From NCBI GenBank assembly GCA_037974665.1, contig CM075773.1, forward strand, positions 29,667,853 through 29,731,852: DNA of 64,000 nt. Direction: 5' to 3'. A model generated the notes under the pieces. It did not search any database and was not told the DNA's origin. It worked only from the letters and a program-made list of their open reading frames with translations. This document shows positions 1 to 13,342 of the stretch, one piece after another. Source of the stretch: Ehretia macrophylla (taxonomy: Eukaryota; Streptophyta; Magnoliopsida; Boraginales; Ehretiaceae). The stretch's first letter is position 1, and each line of letters opens with the position of its first letter. The position numbers and the translations under genes are program-made.

Positions 1-456
1 AAGTATCTTGAAACTGATGAAAACATTCGATTTTGGGCTCTGAAAATAGGCAAAACCGAGCACGCTTGGTGTCCCTATCGTAGAGCTCTCAGAGTGCTAC
101 CCAACGGTATGCTGTGCGCGGCATAACTCCTTACAGATCAAAAGTTATGGGCACCTGAGCGACAGACACCTTGTCACAAGCCCCACACCCTCTGTTTGTG
201 GGTCCAACCTCTACGTGAAGTGAAGTTGTCTTGCCCAAAGTATCGTGTTATTCGATAATAAAAATATGATGGATTAGGTTGTCGTCCTTTTCAAGGCTCA
301 CGACGTACGATCCGCAACAGAAAAACAGCGTAAAAGAAGAAAAGTGTCCCAAAACTTATGAAAATGTTCGATTTTGGGAAATGAAAACTGGCGCAGCTGA
401 GCAGGCTAGGTGTCCCCATCGTAGAGCTCTTAGAGAGCTTTCCAATAGTATGTTGT

Positions 457-552
457 GCGTATCTGGTTATGGGCACCGTAGCGACGTAACTCCTTACGGA
501 TCAAAATTAATGGGCACCGTAGAGACAGATATCTGATCACAAACGCCTTACA
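457..552. repeat. Rearranged satellite monomer
   Basis: The normal order is broken here. A short piece containing TTATGGGCACCGTAGCGAC sits before TAACTCCTTACGGATC instead of after it. The sequence then jumps from the CACAA(G)CCCC region to GCAGCCGAGCAAGC, skipping roughly half a monomer. Landmark spacing across this stretch is about 505 bp instead of 341 or 682. It looks like an unequal exchange plus a short local duplication. Confidence 0.7.
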
Positions 553-1297
553 GGAGCAGCCGAGCAAGCATTGCTGCCCCCGTCGTAGAACTCTCAGAGA
601 GCTTTCCAACGGTATGTTGTGCACCGTGAAACTTCTTACAGATCAAAAGTATGGGCACCGTAGCAACAGATATCTGGTAACAAACCCCTCGCCCTCTATT
701 CGCGGGCCCCGCCTCTCCATGAAGTGAAGTTGTCTTGCCCAAGGTGTCGTCTGATTCGGTAATAGAAATGTGATGGATTAGGTTGTCGTCCTTTTCGCGG
801 CTCATGACGTACGATCTGGGACGAAAAAACAGCGCAAAAGAGGAAAAATGTCCCAAAACGGATGAAAACGTTCGATTTTGGGATCCGAAAATAGGCACAA
901 CTGAATAGGCATTGCTACCCCCATCGTAGAGCTCTCAAAGAGCTTTCCAACAGTATGTTGTGCGACGCGTAACTCCTTACGAATCAAAAGTTATGGGCAC
1001 CGTAGCGACAGATATCTGGTCACAAACCACTCGCCCTCTGTTTGCGGGCCCAGCCTCTACTTGAAGTGAAGTTGTCTTGCCCAAGGTGCCATGTTATTCG
1101 GTAATAGAAATGTGATGGATTCGGTTGTCGTCCTTTTCGCAGCTCATGACGTACGATCCGTGACAGAAAAATAGTGTAAAAGAAGAATAGTATCCCAAAA
1201 CTAATGAAAATGTTCGATTTTGGGCTCCAAAAATAGGCACAGCCAAGCAGGCGAGGTGCCCCCATTGTAGAGCTCTTAGAGAGCTTTCTAACGGTAT

Positions 1298-1322
1298 GCT
1301 GTGCAGAGCGATACCTGGTCAC
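1298..1322. repeat. Satellite monomer with ~43-bp deletion
   Basis: GTGCAGAGCGATACCTGG directly joins two points that are normally separated by the TAACTCCTTACGGATC segment, so landmark spacing falls to about 299 bp. The related monomer near 4650-4720 keeps the segment, so the deletion is specific to this copy. Similar short deletions occur near 8445 (about 40 bp), 62703 (about 27 bp) and 63548 (about 24 bp). Confidence 0.75.
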
Positions 1323-4300
1323 AAGCCCCACGCCCTCTGTTTGCAGGCCTAGTCTATACGAGAAGTGAAGTTGTCTTGGCCAAGGTGCCATGCGATTTGG
1401 TAATAGAAATGTGATGGATTAGGTTGTCATCCTTTTCGCGGCTCACGACGCACGATACGGGATAGAAAAACAGCGCAAAAGAAGAAAAATACCCCGAAAC
1501 TGATGAAAACGTTTGATTTTGGGCTCCAAAAATAGGCACAGCTATGCAGACGTTGCTGTCCCTGTCGTAGAGCTCTCGGAAAGCTTTGCAACCGTATGCT
1601 ATGTGCCGCGTAACTACTTACGGATCAAAAGTTATGGGCAGCGGAGCGACAGATACCTGGTCACAAGCCCCACGCCCTCGGTTTACGGGTCCAACCTCTA
1701 CGTGAATTGAAGTTGTCTTGCCCAAGGTGTTGTAGGATTCAGTAATAAAAGTATGATGGATTAGGTTGTTGCCCTTTTCGCGGCTCAAGACGTACGATCC
1801 GGGATGAAAAAACAGTGCAAAATAAGAAAAGTATCTGAAAACTGATGAAAATGTTCAATTTTGGTCTCCGAAAATAGGCGCAACTGAGAAGGCTTGGTGG
1901 CTGCATCGTAGAGCTCTAGGAGAGCTTTCCAACGGCATACTGTGCGCCGCGTAACTCCTTGCGGATCAAAAGTTATGGCACCGGAGCGACGGGGTACCTG
2001 GTCACAAGCCACACGCCCTCTGTTTGCTGGCCCAGCTTCTACGTGAAGTGAAGTTGTCTTGCCCATGGTGCCGTGTGATTCGGTAATAGAAATGTGATGG
2101 ATTAGGTTGTCATACTTTTCACGGCTCACGACATACGATCCGGGACGGAAAAACAGAGCAAAAGAAGAAATGTGTCCTAAAACTTATGAAAATGTTCGAA
2201 TTTGAGCTCCGAAAATAGACGCAACCGAGCAGGCTAGGTGCCCCGTCGTCGATCTCTCAAAGTGCTTTCCAACAGTATGCTGCGCGCCACGTAACTCCTT
2301 ACGGATCAAAAGTTATGAGCACCAGAGCGACGGATACCTGGTCATAAGCCCCACGGATTCTGTTTGCGGTCCCAGCCTCTACGTGAAGTGAAGTTGTCTT
2401 GACAAAGATGCTGTGTGATTCAGTAATAGAAATGTGATGGATTAGGTTTGTCATCCTTTTCGCGGCTCACGACATACGATCCGGGACGAAAAAACAGGGT
2501 AAAAGAAGAAAAGTATCCCAAAACTTATGAAAATATTCGATTTTGGACTCCAAAAATAGGCGCAGCCGAGCAGGCTAGGTCCTTCCATCTTAGAGCTCTT
2601 AGAGAGCTTTTCAATGGTATGCTGTGCGTCGCGTAAATCCTTACAGATCAAAAGTTATTGGCACCGGAGTGACGGATACTTGGTCACAAGCCCCACGCCC
2701 TCTGTTTGCAAGCCCGGCCTCTACTTGAAGTGAAGTTGTCTTGCTCGAGGTACCGTGTGATTCGGTAATAGAAATGTGAAGGATTAGGTTGTCGTCCTTT
2801 TCGCGGCTCACGACGTATGATCCGGGGCGGAAAAAAAGCACAAAAGATGAAAAATGTTCCGAAACTGATGAAAAAGCTCAATTTTGGGCAAGAAAAATAG
2901 TCGCAGCCGAGCAAGCTTTGTGCCCAAGTCTTAAAGCTCTCGGGGAGCTTTCCAACGGTATACTATGCGCCGCGTAACTCCTTACGGATCAAAAGTTAAG
3001 GGCACCGGATCAACGGATACCTGGTCACAAGCCCCACACCTACTATTTGCGGGCCCAGCCTCAACGTGAAGAGAAGTTGTCTTGCCCAAGGTTCCATGAG
3101 ATTCAGTAATAGAAAAGTGGTGGATTTGGTTGGCGTCCTTTTCGCAGCTCACGACGTACGATACGGGACGAAAAAACAGCGCAGTAAAAGAAAAGTGTCC
3201 CAAAACTGATGAAAATGTTTGATTTTGGGCTCTGAAAATGGGCATAGCTGAGCAAGCTGGGTTGCCTTGTCGTAGAGCTCTAGGAGAGTTTTCCAATGAT
3301 ATACTATGCGCCGCGTAACTCCTTACAGATCAAAATTTATGGGCACCAGAGTGACGAATACCTAGTCACAAGCCTTACGCCCTCTGTATGTGGGCCCAGC
3401 CTCTACGTGAAGTGAAGTTGTCTTGCCCAAGGTGTCGTGTGATTCAGTAATAGAAATGTGATGGATAACGTTGTCGTCCTTTTCGCGGCTCATTACGTAC
3501 GATCCGGGACGGAAAAATAACATAAAAGAAGAAAAGTGTCCCAAAACATATGAAAATGTTCGATTTTGGGAACCGAAAATAGGCGCAACCAAGAAGGCTA
3601 TTGTAGAGCTTTCAGACAGCTTTCCAACGGTATGCTGTGCGCCGCGTAACTCCTAACAGATCAAAAGTTATGGGCACTAGAGCGACGGATAGCTGGTCAC
3701 AAATCCCACGCCCTCTGTTTGCGGGCCTGACCTCAACGTGAAATGAAGTTGTCTTGCCCAAGGGGCCATGTGATTCGGTAAGAGAAATGTGATGGATTAG
3801 GTTATCGTCATTTTCGCGGCTCACGACGTTCGATCTGGGACGGAAAAATAGTGCAAAAGAACAAAAGTGTCCCGAAACTAATGAAAACGTTCGATTTTGG
3901 GCTCCAAAAATAGGCGCAGCCGAGCAAGCGTTGCTGCCCCCGTCGTATAACTCTCGGATTTCTTTCCAACGGTATACTGTGCGCCGCGAAACTTCTTATA
4001 GAGCAAAAGTTATGGGCACCGTAGTGACAGATATCTGGTAACAAACCCCTCGCCCTCTGTTTTCAAGCCCAGCCTCTACGTGAAGTGAAGTTGTCTTGCC
4101 TAAAGTGCCGTGTGATTCGGTAATAGAAATGTGATAGATTAGGTCGTCGTCCTTTTCGCGGCTCACGACGTACGATCCGGGACGAAAAAACAGCACAAAA
4201 GAAGATAAGTGTCCCGAAATGGATGAAAACGTTCGATTTTGGGATCCGAAAAAAGGCGTAACCGAATAGGCATTGCTGCCCTCATCGTAGAGCTCTCAGA

Positions 4301-5479
4301 GAGCTTTCCAATAGTATGTTGTGCGTCACGTAACTCCTTACGGATCAAAAGTTATGGGCACCATAGCGACAGATATCTGGTCATAAACCCCTCGCCCTCT
4401 GTTTGCGGGCCCAGCCTCTACATGAAGTGAAGTTGTCTTGCCCAAGGTGCTATGTGATTCGGTAATAGAAATGTGATGGATTCAGTTGTCGTCCTTTCGC
4501 AGCTCACGACGTACGATCCGTGACAGAAAAATAGTGTAAAAGAAGAAAAGTATCCCAAAACTAATGAAAATGTTCAATTTTTGACCCCAAAAAAAGGCGC
4601 AGCCGAGCAGGCGAGGTGTCCCCATCGTAGAGCTCTTAGAGAGCTTTTTAATGGTATGATGTGCACCGCGTAACTCCTTACGGATCAAAAGTTATGTGCA
4701 CCAGAGCGATGGATACCTGGTCACAAGCCCCACGCCCTCTGTTTGCGGGCATAGCTCTACGAGAAGTGAAGTTGTCTTGGCCAAGGTGCCATGCGATTTG
4801 GTAATAGAAATGTGATGGATTAGGTTGTCGTCCTTTTCGCGTCTCACGACGCACGATACGGGACGGAAAAACAGTGCAAAAGAAGAAAAGTGTCTCAAAA
4901 CTGATGAAAACATTCGATCTTGGGCTCCAAAAATAGGCACAGCTAAGCAGACGTTGCTGCCCCCATCGTAGAGCTCTCGGAGAGCTTTGCAACCGTATGC
5001 TGTCTGCCGCGTAACTCCTTACGGATCAAAAGTTATAGGCACCGGAGCGACGGATACCTGGTCAGAAGCCTTACGCCCTCTGTTTGCGGGCCCAACCTCT
5101 ACGAGAAGTGAAGTTTTCTTGCCCAAGGTGAATTGTGATTTAGTAATAGAAATGTGATGGATTAGGTTGTCGTCCTTTTCGCGGCTTACGACGTATTTTA
5201 CGGGATGAAAAAACAGTGCAAAAGAAGAAAAGTGTCTCGAAACTGATGAAAACGTTCAATTTTGGACTCTGAAAATAGGTGCAGTCGAGCAGGCTGGATG
5301 CCTTCATCGTAGAGCTCTTGGAAAGCTTTCCAACGGTATGCTGTGCGCCGCGTAACTACTTACAGATCAAAAGTTATGGGCACCGAAGCGACGGATACCA
5401 AGTCACAAGACCCATGGCCTCGGTTTGCGGGCCCAGCCTCTACATGAAGCGAAGTTGTCTTGCCCATGGTGTCATGTGA

Positions 5480-6840
5480 TTCAATAATAGAAATGTGATG
5501 GATTAGGTTGTCATACTTTTCGCGGCTCACGTGACACGATCTAGGACGGAAAAACAGAGCAAAAGAAGAAAAGTGTCCCAAAACTTATGAAAATGTTCGA
5601 ATTTGAGCTCCAAAAATAGACGCAACTGAGCAGGCTAGGTGCCCCCATCATCGATCTCTCAGAGTGTTTTCCAACGATATGCTACGCGCCGAGTAACTCC
5701 TTACGGATCAAAAGTTATGGGCACCGGAGCGACGGATACCTGGTCACAAGCCCCACGTCCAATGTTTGCGGGCCCAGTACGTGAAGTGAAGTTGTCTTGC
5801 CCAATGTGCCGTGTGATTTAGTAATAGAAATGTGATGGATTAGGTTATCGTCCTCTTCGCGGCTCATGACGTATGATCCGGGATGAAAAAATAGCGTAAA
5901 AGAAGAAAAGTGTCCCAAAACTTATGAAAATGTTCAATTTTGGACTCGAAAAATAGGTGTAACCGAGCAGGCTAGGTGCCCCCATCGTAGAGCTCTCGGA
6001 GAGCTTTCCAACGGTGTACTATGCGCCGCATAACTTCTTACGGATCAAAAGTTATGGCACCGGAGCGATGGATACCTGGTCACAAGCCCAATGCCCTCGG
6101 TTTGCAGGCCCAACATCTATGTGAACTAAAGTTGTCTTGCCCAAGGTGCCGTGGGATTCGGTAATAGAAATGTGATGGATTAGGTTGTCATACTTTTCGC
6201 GGCTCACGTGACACGATCCGGGACGGAAAAACAAAGCAAAAGAGGAAAAGTGTCCCAAAACTTATGAAAATGTTAGAATTTGAGCACCAAAAATAGACGC
6301 AACCGAGCAGGCTAGGTGCCCCCATCGTCGATCTCTCAGAGTGTTTTCCAACGATATGCTGCGCGTCGAGTAACTCCTTACGGATCAAAAGTTATGGGCA
6401 CCGGAGCGATGGATACCTGGTCACAAGCCCCACGTCCAATGTTGGCGGGCCCATCCTCTACGTGAAGTGAAGTTGTCTTGCCCAAGGTGCCGTGGGATTT
6501 GGTAATAGAAATATGATGGATTAGGTTGTCGTCCTTTTTGCCGCTCATGACGTACGATATGGGACGGAAAAACAGCGCAAAAGAAGAAAAGTGTCCCGAA
6601 ACTGATGAAAATGTTTGATTTTGGGCTCTTAAAATAGGCGTAGCCGAGCATGCTTGGTCTCCCCATTGTATAGCTCTTGAAGAACTCTCCAACGGTATAC
6701 TGTGCACCTCGTAACTCCTTACGGATAATAAGTTTTGGGCACCGGAGCAACGGATACTCGATCACAAGCCCCACGCCCTCTGTTTTCGTGCCCAGCCTCT
6801 ACGTGGCGTGAAGTTGTCTTGCCCAAGGTACCGTGGGATT
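5480..6840. repeat. Tandem duplication of a satellite dimer
   Basis: Two successive two-monomer units (about 5480-6160 and 6160-6840) share diagnostic variants absent from most monomers: GGCTCACGTGACACGATC, GAATTTGAGC with AATAGACGCAAC, TCGATCTCTCAGAGTGTTTT, CGAGTAACTCC and CCCACGTCCAATGTT. Their offset is about 678 bp, twice the monomer length. This is a small local higher-order repeat. Confidence 0.7.
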
Positions 6841-9800
6841 TGGTAATAGAAATGAGATAGATTAGGATGTCGTCCTTTTCGCGGCTCACAACGTACGATC
6901 CAGGACGAAAAAACTGCGCAAAAGAAGAAAAGTGTCCCAAAACTGATGAAAATGTTCAATTTTGGGTTCTGAAAATAGGCGCAGCCGAGCAGGCTTTGGT
7001 GTCCCCATCATAGAGCTCTCGTGAAGCTTTCAAACTGTATGTTGTTCGTCGTGTAACTCCTTACGGATCAAAAGTTATGGGCACCGTAGCGACGGATACT
7101 TGGTCACAAGCCCCTCGCCCTCTGTTTGCGGGACCAGCCTCTATGTGTAGTGCAGTTGTCTTGCCTAAGGTGCTGTGGGATTCGGTAATAGAAATGTGAT
7201 GGATTAGGTTGTCGTCCTTTTTGCGGCTCACGACGTTCGATCCGGGACGAAAAAACAGCGCAAAAGAAAAAAAGTGTCCCGATACTGATGAAAACGTTCG
7301 ATTTTGGGCTACGAGAACTGGCCTAGCCGAGCAGCTTTGCTACCCCCATCGTAGATCTCTCGAAGAGCTTTCCAACGGTATGTTGTGCGCCGCGTAACTC
7401 CTTACGGATCCAAAGTAATGGGCACCGGAGCGACATATACTTGGTCACAAGCCCCACGCCCTCTGTTTTTAGGCTCAGCCTCTACGTGAAGTGAAGTTGA
7501 CTTGCCCAAGGGGCCGTGTTATTAGGTAATAGAAATGTGATGGATTAGGTTGTCCTCCTTTTTGCAGCTCACGACATATGATCTGGGATAAAAAAATAGT
7601 GTAAAAGAAGAAAAGTGTCCCAAAACTAATCAAAATGTTCGATTTTGGACTCTGAAAATAGGCGCAGCCAAGGAGGGTAGGTGTCCCCCCATCGTAGAGC
7701 TCTAAGAGTGCTTTCCAACGGTATGTTGTTAGCCACGTAACTCTTTACGGATCATAAGTTATAGGCACCGGAGGGACGGATACCTGGTCACAAGCCCCAC
7801 GCCCTCTGTTTGCAGGCCCAGCCTCTACGTGAAGTGAAATTGTCTAGCCTAAGGTGCCATGTGATTCGGTAATAAAAATGTGGTGGATTAGGTCGTCGTC
7901 CTTTTCACAGCTCATGACGTATGATCCGGGACAGAAAAATAGCACAAAAGAAGAAAAGTGTCCTGAAATAGATGAAAATGTTAAATTTTGGGCTAGGAAA
8001 ACAGGCGCAGCCAAGCAACCTTGGTGCCCCCGTCGTAGAGCTCTCAGAGAGCTTTCCAACGGTATACTGTGCGCCGCGTAACTCCTTACGGATCAAAAGT
8101 TAAGGGCACCGAAGTAACGGATACCGGGTCACAAGCCCCACGCCCACTGTTTACGAGCCCAACCTCTACGTGAAGTGATGTTGTCTTGCCGAAGGTGCTA
8201 TGGGATTCGGTAATAGAAATGTGATGGATTAGGTTGTCATCCTTTTCGCGGCTCACGACGTACGATCCGGGACGAAAAAATAGCGCAAAAGAAGAAAAGT
8301 GTCCTGAAACTGATGAAAATGTTGGATTTTGGGTTTTGAAAAGAGGCGCAGCCGAGCAGGCTTGGTCCCCTCATTGTAGAGCTCTCAGAGAGCTTTCCAA
8401 CAGTATATTGTGCACCTCGTAACTCCTTATGGATCATAAGTTTTGGGCACTTCGGGCCCAGGATCTACGTGAAGTGAATTTGTGTTGGCCATGGTGCCAT
8501 GGGATTTGGTAATAAAAATGTGATAGATTAGGTTGTCGTCCTTTTCGCGGCTAACGACATACGATCCGGGACGGAAAAACTGCGCAAAAGAAGAAAAGTA
8601 TCCCAAAACTGATGAAAATGTTCAATTTTGTGCTCTGAAAAAGTGCGCAGCCGAGCAGGCTTGGTGCCTCCGTCATAGAGCTCTCGGAGAGCTTTCCAAC
8701 GTTATGTTGTACTCCACGTAACTCCTTACGGATCAAAAGTTATACACACCAGAGCGATGGATACTTTGTCACAAGCCCCTCGCCCTCTCTTTGCGGGCCC
8801 AGCCTCTACGTGAAGTGAAGTTGTCTTGCCTAAGGTGCCGTGTGATTCGGTAATAGAAATGTGTTGGACTAGGTTTTCGTCCTTTTCGCGGCTCATGACG
8901 TACGATACGGGATGAAAAAATAGCGCAAAAGAAGAAAAGTGTATCGAAACTAATGAAAATGTTCAATTTTGTGCTTCGACAACTGGTGTAGCCGAGCAGC
9001 TTTGCTTCCCCCATCGTAGATCTCCCGAAGAGCTTTCCAACGGTATGTTGTGCACTGCGTAACTCCTTATGGATCAAACGTTATGGGCACCGTAGCGACA
9101 GATACCTGGTCACAAGCCCTACGCCCTCTGTTTTCAGGCCCAGCCTCTACGCGAAGTGAAGTTGTCTTGCCCAAGGTACTGTGGTATTTGGTAATAGAAA
9201 TGTGATGGATTAGGTTGCAGTCCTTTTCGCGGCTTACGACATTCGATCCGGGACGGAAAAATAGCGCAAAAGTAGAAAAGTGTCGCAAAACTGATGAAAA
9301 CGTTTGATTTTAGGTTCTGAAAATAGGTGCAATTGAGCAGGATTTGTTGCCCCCGTCGTAGAGCTCTCGGAGAGCTTTCCAACGGTATGCTATACGCCGC
9401 GTAACTCCTTATGGATTAAAAGTTATGGGTATCTTAGAGACGGATACCTAGTCACAAGCCCCAAGTCCTCTGTTTGTGGGCCCAGCCTCTATGTGATGTG
9501 AAGTTGTCTTGCCCAAGGTGTCGTGTGATTCGGTAATAGAAATGTGATAGATTAGGTTGTCGTCCTTTTCGCGGCTCATGACGTACGATACGGGACGGAA
9601 AAACAGTGAAAGAAAAGAAAAGTGTCCCGAAACTGATGAAAACTTTTGATTTCGGGCTCTGAAAATAGGCGCAGCTGAGCATGATGGGTGCCTCCGTCAT
9701 AGAGCTCTCAGAGAGCTTTCCAACGGTATACTGTGCTCCTCGTAACTCCTTATGGATCATAAGTTATGGCACCGAAGCGACGGATACCTAGTGACAATCC

Positions 9801-12800
9801 CCGCGCCCTCTGTTTGCAGGCCCAGCATCTACGTGAAGTGAAGTTGTCTTGACTACAGTGTCGTGGGATTTGATAATAGAAATGTGATGGAATAGGTTGT
9901 CGTCCTTTTCGCGGCTCACGACGTACGATCCAGGGTGGAAAAACTGCGAAATTCAAGAAAAGTATACCAAAACTGATGAAAACGTTTGATTTTGGGCTCT
10001 GAAAATTGGTGCAGCTGAGCAAGCTTTGCTGCCCCCATCGTAGAGCTCTCGGAGAGCTTTCCAACGGTATGCTATATGCCGCGTAACTCCTTACGGATCA
10101 ATAGTTATGGGCACCGTAGCGACGGATACATGGTTACAAGCCCTTCGCCCTCGGTTTACGGGCCCAGCCTCTATGTGAAGTGCAGTTGTCTTGCCCAATG
10201 TGCCGTGGGATTCGGTAATAGAAATGTGATGGATTAAGTTGTCATCTTTTTCGCGGCTCACGACGTACGATCCGGGATGAAAAAATAGCGCAGAAGAAGA
10301 AAAGTGTCCCAAAACCGATGAAAATGTGAAATTTTGGGCTACAAAAACTGGCGCAGCCGAGCAGGCTTAGCTACCCCCATCGTAGATGTCTCGAAGAGCT
10401 TTCCAACGGTATGTGGTGTGCCGCGTAACCCCTTACGGATCAAAAGTTATGGGCACCGGGGCGATGGATACCTAGTCACAAGCCCTACGCCCTCTGTTTG
10501 TGGGCCCAGCCTCTAAATGAATTGAAGTTGTCTTGCCCAAGGTGCCATGGGATTTGGTAATAGAAATGTGATGGATTAGGTTGCAGTCCTTTTCGCGGCT
10601 CACGACGTTCGATCCGGGATGGAAAAATAGCACAAGAGAAGAAAAGTATCCCAAAACTGATGAAAATGTTTGGTTTTGGGCTCTGAAAACTGGTGCAGCC
10701 AAGTAGGCTTTGTTGCTTCCGTCATAGAGCTCTCAGAGAGCTTCCCAACAGTATGCTACGCGCCACGTAACTCCTTACGGATTAAAAGTTATGGGCATCG
10801 TAGCGACGGATACCTGGTCATAAGCCCCAAGCCCTCAGTTTGTGGGCCCAGCCTCTATGTAAAGTGAAGTTGTCTTGCCCAAGGTGCCGTGTGATTTGGT
10901 AATAGAAATATGATGGATTAAGTTATCGTCTTTTTCGCAGCTCACAACGTATGATCCGGGACGGAAAAACAGCACAAAAGAAGATCAGTGTCACAAAACT
11001 GATGAAAACGTTCGAATTTGGGCTATGAAAACAGGAACAGCCGAGCAGGTTTGGTGCCCCCGTCGTAGAGCTCTCGAAGAGCTTTCCAACGGTATGCTAT
11101 GAGCCGTGTAACTCCTTACGGATCAAAAGTTATGGGCACCGGCGCGACGGATACTTGGCCACAAGCCCCACGCCCTCTGCTTGCAGGCCCACCCTCTACG
11201 TGAAGTGAAGTTGTCTTGCCCAAGGTGCCGTGTGATTCGGGAGTAGAAATGTGATGGATTAGGTTGTCATCCTTTTCGCGGATCACAACGTACGATTCGG
11301 GACGGAAAAACAGCGCAAAATAAGAGAAGTATCCCAAAACTTATAAAAATGCTCGATTTTAGGCTCTAAAAAAAGGTGCAACCGAGCAGGTTAGGTGCCC
11401 CCATCGTAGAGCTTTTGGAGAGCTTTCCAACGATATGCTGTGCACCGCGTAACTCCTTACCGATCAAAAGTTATGGGCATCGGAGCGACGGATACTTGGT
11501 CACAAGCCCCCTCCCTCTGTTGGCGGGCCCAACCTCTACGTGAAGTGACGTTGTTTTTCCCAAGGTGCAGTGTGATTCGTTAATAGAAATGTAATGTATT
11601 AGGTTGTTATCCTTTTTGCGGCTCACTACGTACGATCCGGGATGAAAAAATAGCGTAAAAGAAGAAAAGTGTCCCAAAACTTATGAAAATGTTAGATTTC
11701 AGGCTCCAAAAATAGGTGCAGATGAGCAGGCGAGGTGCCCCCATCGTAGAGCGCTCAGAGAGCTTTCCAACGGTATGCTGTTCACCACGTAACTCCTAAC
11801 GGATCAAAAGTTATGGGCTCCGGAGCGACGGATACCTAGTCACAAGCCCCAAGCCCTCTGTTTGCGGGCCTAGCCTCTACATGAAGTGAAGTTGTCTTGC
11901 CCAAGGTGCCGTGGGATTCGGTAATAGAAATATGATGGATTAGGTTGTCGTCCTCTTCGTGGCTCATGACGTATGATTCGGGATGAAAAAACAGCGCAAA
12001 TGAAGAAAAGTCTCCCAAAACTGATGAAAACGTTCGATTTTGGGCTCCGAAAATAGGCGCAGCCGAGTAGGCTTTGCTACACCCATCGTAGAGCTCTTGA
12101 GAGCTTTCCAACGGTATGCTGTGCACCGCCTAACTCCTTACGGACCAAAAGTTATGGGTACTGGAGCAACGGATACCTGGTCACAAGCCCCACGCCCTTT
12201 GTTTGCGGGCCTAGCCTCTACGTGAATTGAAGTTGTCTTGCCCAAGGTGCCGTGTTATTCGGTAATAGAAATGTGATGGATTAGGTTGTCGTCCTTTTCG
12301 CGACTCATGACGTACGATCCGGGATGGAAAAACTGCACAAAAGAAGATAAGTGTCCCGAAACTGATGAAAACATTCAATTTGGGGCTTTAAAAACAGGCA
12401 TAGCTGAGCATGCTTGGTGTCCCCGTCATAGAGCTCTCGGAGAGCTTTCCAACGGTATGCTGTGCGCAGCATAACTCCTTACGAATCAAAAGTTATGGGC
12501 ACCTGAACGACGATACCTGGTCACAAGCCCCACACCCTTTATTTGCTGGCCCAGCCTCTATGTGAAGTGAAGTTGTCTTGCCCATGGTGCCATGTGATTC
12601 GGTAATAGAAATGTGAAGGATTAGGTTATCGTCCTTTTCGTAGCTGACGACGTACGATCCGGTATGGAAAAATAGCGCAAAAGAAGAAAAGTATCCCAAA
12701 ACTTATGAAAATGTTCGATTTTGGGATTCAAAAATAGACAAAATGGAGCAATCTGGGTGCCCCCATCGTAGAGCTCTTAGGGTGCTTTAAAACGGTATGC

Positions 12801-12815
12801 TGTGCGCTGAGTAAC

Positions 12816-12837
12816 CCATGACATTCCTATTACCGAA
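12816..12837. repeat. 22-bp inverted satellite fragment at a deletion junction
   Basis: Within a monomer the sequence runs normally to GAGTAAC, then reads CCATGACATTCCTATTACCG followed by AACTGATGAAAA. The middle piece is a reverse complement (about 2 mismatches) of the TCGGTAATAGAAATGTGATG landmark that normally lies further along the plus strand. About 200 bp of the direct monomer is missing around it. Landmark spacing here is about 480 bp. Confidence 0.75.
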
Positions 12838-13320
12838 ACTGATGAAAAAGTTTGATTTTGGGCTATGAAAATAGGCGTAGCAAAGCTGGCTTGGTGCCCC
12901 CATTGTAGAGCTCTCGGAGAGCTTTCCAACGGTATGCTGTGCGCCGCATAACTCCTTGCGGATCAAAAGTTAAGGGCACTAGAGCAACGGATACCTAGTC
13001 ACAAGCCCCACGCCCGCTGTTTGCGGGCCCAGCCTCTACGTGAAGTGAAGTTGTCTTGCCCACGGTGCCGTGGGATTCGGTAATAGAAATGTAAAGGATT
13101 AGGTTGTCGTCCTTTTCGCGGCTCACGACGTACGATTCCGGACGGAGAAACTACGCAAAATAAGAAAAGTATCCCAAAATTGATGAAAATATTTGATTTT
13201 GGGCTCTTAAAACAGGCACAACCGAGCACCCTTGCAGCCCTCGTCGTAGAGCTCTCGGAGACCTTTCCAACGGTATGATGTGCGTCGCGTAACTCCTTAT
13301 GGATCAAAAGTTATGAGCAC

Positions 13321-13342
13321 CGGAGCGACGGAGCGACGGATA
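13321..13342. repeat. Short direct duplication inside a satellite monomer
   Basis: GGAGCGACGGAGCGACGG shows a 9-bp unit (GGAGCGACG overlapping) present twice where all other monomers have it once. It is most simply replication slippage. Confidence 0.7.
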
